Source of the DNA: Sulfurovum sp. | Lineage (GTDB): Bacteria > Campylobacterota > Campylobacteria > Campylobacterales > Sulfurovaceae | Length of the DNA: 7,090 nt | Direction of reading: 5' to 3' | NCBI GenBank assembly: GCA_030622375.1 | Contig: JAUXGC010000067.1 | Coordinates: 1 to 7,090, forward strand | Shown here: positions 5,319 to 7,090 of the stretch, one piece after another | Position numbering within the stretch: position 1 is the first letter of the stretch | How the letters are laid out: the number at the start of each line of letters is the position of its first letter | The notes under the pieces: generated by a model | Databases searched by the model: none | Told to the model about the DNA's origin: nothing | Seen by the model: the letters and a program-made list of their open reading frames with translations, nothing else | Translations under genes and position numbers: made by a program

Positions 5319-6332
5319 TTAAAAATCATTCAAATCTATACTTGATTTTGCATAATTTGAAACATTACTCTCAAAAAAGTTACTTTTAACTTCATTCATT
5401 TCTAAGTGCTTAGTAACAAGTTTTTGCAGATAGGTTGTACTGCTTTGTGTAAATATGGGGTCTAATCCTATTTTTACAAGTCTATCATTGGCATAGTTGT
5501 GAACAGTCTGTTTCATCAGTTCAGGAGTAACTCCCATGATAGGAAATTGGTCCATCAGGTATCTTCCGTACTCTAATTCTATGTTTACTGCATCTTCTAT
5601 CATGGTATAGGCAGTATCTATGGTGTTGGTTTGGATTTTATTTTCTTTTCTAATAGTTTTAAAAATATTTGTAAAAAGAGGTAAGTGGGTATTGAGTTCA
5701 TCTCTTGCGATAAATTTAATCATATCTCTGGCACCTGGCACCTTGTCTCCAAGTAGATAAATATAGCTAAAGCCCAAGAGGAAGTAAATACCTTCCAAGT
5801 TCACACTTGCCATAGCAGAGAGTAACATTTTATCTACAGAACTTCCATCAATGTAACGAGCGAACTGTTCAGCTATTTGTTGGTTTTTTTTATTGAGAGC
5901 ATCATCATACTTGTAGAGATTAAAGACTTCATCAGAGTTGCCACAAGCATCAAGCAGAACAGAGTAACTCTTAGAGTGATTAACCTCTTGCATGATTTGA
6001 AGAGATAGTACCGACTTAACTAGACGATTATTTGCCAATCTTCTAAAATCACTAAGATACTCTTCTTGCGCAGAATCATTGAAGCTCAATTGGGCAAATG
6101 TCATCTTGTAGATTGATTGTTCATTAGGAGATAGTTTATCAAAATTCTTTTTTTCTGTACTAGTATTAACTTCAGATGGAAACCATGTATTGGCATTCAT
6201 TAAGTCATAAATATTGCTATCCCATTTGTACTTAGAGCGGTTAAAATCAACAAAGCCAGTTGGTGAACCACCAAAAATTTTCTCATCTAGTATCTCTTCG
6301 CCTTTAGGGTTATAATAGTGTTTTACATCCAT
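5319..6332 (-). CDS. nrdB: Ribonucleoside-diphosphate reductase class Ia, beta subunit NrdB
   Basis: NrdB is the small subunit of aerobic ribonucleotide reductase; it houses the diiron-tyrosyl radical that starts catalysis in NrdA. The 337-residue protein shows the expected ligands in order: Asp86 (SFNDS), Glu116 and His119 with radical Tyr123 in EVNHSKSY, Glu180 (VNLEGIYF), and Glu212 with His216 in RDELNTH. Trp50 in NTWFPSEV matches Trp48 of E. coli, and Tyr327 in the flexible tail is the likely counterpart of Tyr356. The tail ends in DLNDF, the usual NrdA-binding type of end. Glu212 and His216 are four apart, where E. coli has DEALH with three. The start is supported by AGGAG at 6339-6343, six bases upstream. 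The gene converges on nirF and has no visible link to denitrification; nrdA is not adjacent. Confidence 0.94.
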   Translation of the reverse strand: MDVKHYYNPKGEEILDEKIFGGSPTGFVDFNRSKYKWDSNIYDLMNANTWFPSEVNTSTEKKNFDKLSPNEQSIYKMTFAQLSFNDSAQEEYLSDFRRLANNRLVKSVLSLQIMQEVNHSKSYSVLLDACGNSDEVFNLYKYDDALNKKNQQIAEQFARYIDGSSVDKMLLSAMASVNLEGIYFLLGFSYIYLLGDKVPGARDMIKFIARDELNTHLPLFTNIFKTIRKENKIQTNTIDTAYTMIEDAVNIELEYGRYLMDQFPIMGVTPELMKQTVHNYANDRLVKIGLDPIFTQSSTTYLQKLVTKHLEMNEVKSNFFESNVSNYAKSSIDLNDF

Positions 6333-6360
6333 AAACTTCTCCTGATTTATTATAAAAATT

Positions 6361-6369
6361 AGTATAACA
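6361..6369 (-). promoter_or_regulatory. Candidate extended -10 promoter of nrdB
   Basis: On the - strand these bases read TGTTATACT, an extended -10 (TG-N-TATACT), about 30 bases before the nrdB start codon. No good -35 is seen at the expected distance. A second AT-rich TATAAT-like stretch lies closer to the gene, inside the likely leader. Confidence 0.35.
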
Positions 6370-6563
6370 TCTTATCTTTTTTCTTATCTAAACTAGTTGA
6401 GAAGTGTTAAGTTTATACTTATCAATTTAGGGAGTTTTAACTCTATTCTGATTTTTGACGTAATGAAAAATATGTGAAGCTAAAGTATGGTTTTTTTGGT
6501 GCATTTTTAAATTGAGAGAATCCCCCATCATGCAACTTTTATGTAATTTAAAGTATTTTTTAC

Positions 6564-6569
6564 TATAAT
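6564..6569 (+). promoter_or_regulatory. -10 box of the TetR-type regulator gene
   Basis: A perfect TATAAT lies 37 bases before the ATG. The expected -35 area (about 6540-6546) is weak. A start of transcription near 6576 would fall inside the palindrome at 6572-6590. Confidence 0.5.
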
Positions 6570-6571
6570 TT

Positions 6572-6590
6572 GATTGACCGACGGTCAGTC
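6572..6590 (+). promoter_or_regulatory. Palindromic TetR-type operator, probably autoregulatory
   Basis: The 19-base site has a perfect 6+1+6 core, TGACCGACGGTCA at 6575-6587, and outer GA/TC pairs with a single mismatch pair between. It is markedly more GC-rich than its surroundings. It lies directly after the -10 box and before the ribosome binding site of a TetR-family gene, the normal place for self-repression. GACCGNCGGTC-like half-sites are common for this family. Confidence 0.7.
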
Positions 6591-6606
6591 ATTAAAAAGG
6601 ATACTG

Positions 6607-7090
6607 ATGGCAATTATTGTAAATAAAAAAGAGAAAAGAAGTGCTATAGCGAATGCTTGCAGAGGTATACTGCTTGATTATGGTATTAAAAATCTTACAA
6701 TTATGCAGATAGCCAAGACAGCAGGTGTAGGAAAAGGAACCATATATGAGTATTTTGAAAATAAAGAAGACATAGTTTTTGAAATTATTACAATGTTTAT
6801 TGTGGAGTATGAAAATAGACTGTATGAAGTTACTAGACAAAATATAACTACTAAAGAGAAAGTATTTCATTTTTTTTATACATTATATAAAGATGAAGAT
6901 AGCAAAAAACAGTTAAATATATATAGAGAATTTTTAGCCATTGCTATGACAAGTAGAGCTCAAAAGATGCTGGATTTTAATATAGCGCATAGGAAGAAAT
7001 TTATAGGCATATTAAGTGAAATTTTAAATCAAGGAGTTATAAAAGGTGAAATTTTTATGGAAGCACAAAGTATGGTTAGTGGGCTACTTA
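6607..7090 (+). CDS. TetR/AcrR-family transcriptional regulator, 3' end outside window
   Basis: A DNA-binding repressor-type protein of which 161 codons are visible before the right edge; typical members are 190-210 residues, so most of it is present. Residues about 8-55 form the TetR N-terminal domain. The helix-turn-helix LTIMQIAKTAGVGKGTIYEYFENKED (about 30-55) has the classic GVGKGTIYEYF turn and recognition helix. The rest is helical and variable, the ligand-binding and dimer domain, and gives no clue to the effector. The ATG is supported by AAAAGG at 6596-6600 and the open frame; the operator at 6572-6590 suggests self-control. Targets may include genes downstream of the window, often efflux pumps or fatty-acid genes in this family. 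An overlapping - strand frame at 6592-6870 is a shadow of this gene. Confidence 0.9.
   Translation, partial: MAIIVNKKEKRSAIANACRGILLDYGIKNLTIMQIAKTAGVGKGTIYEYFENKEDIVFEIITMFIVEYENRLYEVTRQNITTKEKVFHFFYTLYKDEDSKKQLNIYREFLAIAMTSRAQKMLDFNIAHRKKFIGILSEILNQGVIKGEIFMEAQSMVSGLL

Larger units (their letters stand above)
6333..6606. other. Divergent intergenic region between nrdB and the TetR-type gene
   Basis: This is a 274-base AT-rich gap with no supported gene. It holds the nrdB promoter side at the left and the TetR-gene promoter and operator at the right. In between are an 8-base palindrome AACTAGTT at 6391-6398, a TAAGT/ACTTA inverted repeat near 6408-6421, a GAGT/ACTC inverted repeat near 6433-6444, and TTGAC-GTAA-TGAAA at 6455-6468, which matches an FNR-type site on its left half only. 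None of these is strong enough to call a site. No NrdR-box pair is evident. Confidence 0.5.

Noticed and set aside
6592..6870. 92-codon open frame on the - strand
   Set aside because: It overlaps the TetR-family gene on the opposite strand, has a low-complexity Phe/Ile/Tyr-rich product and no ribosome binding site, and is a shadow frame.
1..7090. CRISPR arrays, insertion sequences, tRNA or rRNA genes
   Set aside because: No spaced direct repeats, transposase-like frames, terminal inverted repeats or recognisable tRNA/rRNA sequence were seen.

Overview
The window is AT-rich and holds part of a denitrification locus, most likely from a denitrifying member of Campylobacterota (Sulfurimonas, Sulfurovum or Nitratiruptor type). 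The lineage is inferred from three things: AT-rich codon use with short A-rich leaders, an epsilonproteobacterial-looking class Ia NrdB, and cNOR, cd1 nitrite reductase and NirF lying side by side. No 16S rRNA or other lineage marker is present.

Layout on the + strand: the 3' end of norB (catalytic subunit of cytochrome c-dependent nitric oxide reductase, cut by the left edge); a 50-residue single-span membrane protein not matched to any family; a 164-base leader with possible promoter and structure; nirS (cytochrome cd1 nitrite reductase, complete); a hairpin; a secreted pentaheme c-type cytochrome; and nirF (periplasmic beta-propeller needed for heme d1 maturation). A convergent gene on the - strand, nrdB (class Ia ribonucleotide reductase small subunit), ends the respiratory block. 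Beyond nrdB, reading away from it, is a TetR/AcrR-type regulator cut by the right edge, with a palindromic site over its predicted transcription start.

How they work together: NirS reduces nitrite to NO in the periplasm on heme d1, the cNOR complex removes NO as N2O, and NirF helps make the d1 cofactor. The pentaheme cytochrome, placed between nirS and nirF, is a reasonable candidate for periplasmic electron transfer to or around NirS, but that is inferred from position only. nrdB and the TetR gene have no visible functional tie to denitrification.

Points most worth a second look: the NirS has both active-site histidines but lacks the usual N-terminal arm and carries His524 and Tyr568 where the d1 dehydrogenase NirN appears to have its His417/Tyr461 pair; a pentaheme cytochrome sits inside the nirS-nirF block; a tiny membrane protein lies between norB and nirS; and NrdB has an extra residue in its DExxH iron-ligand motif.
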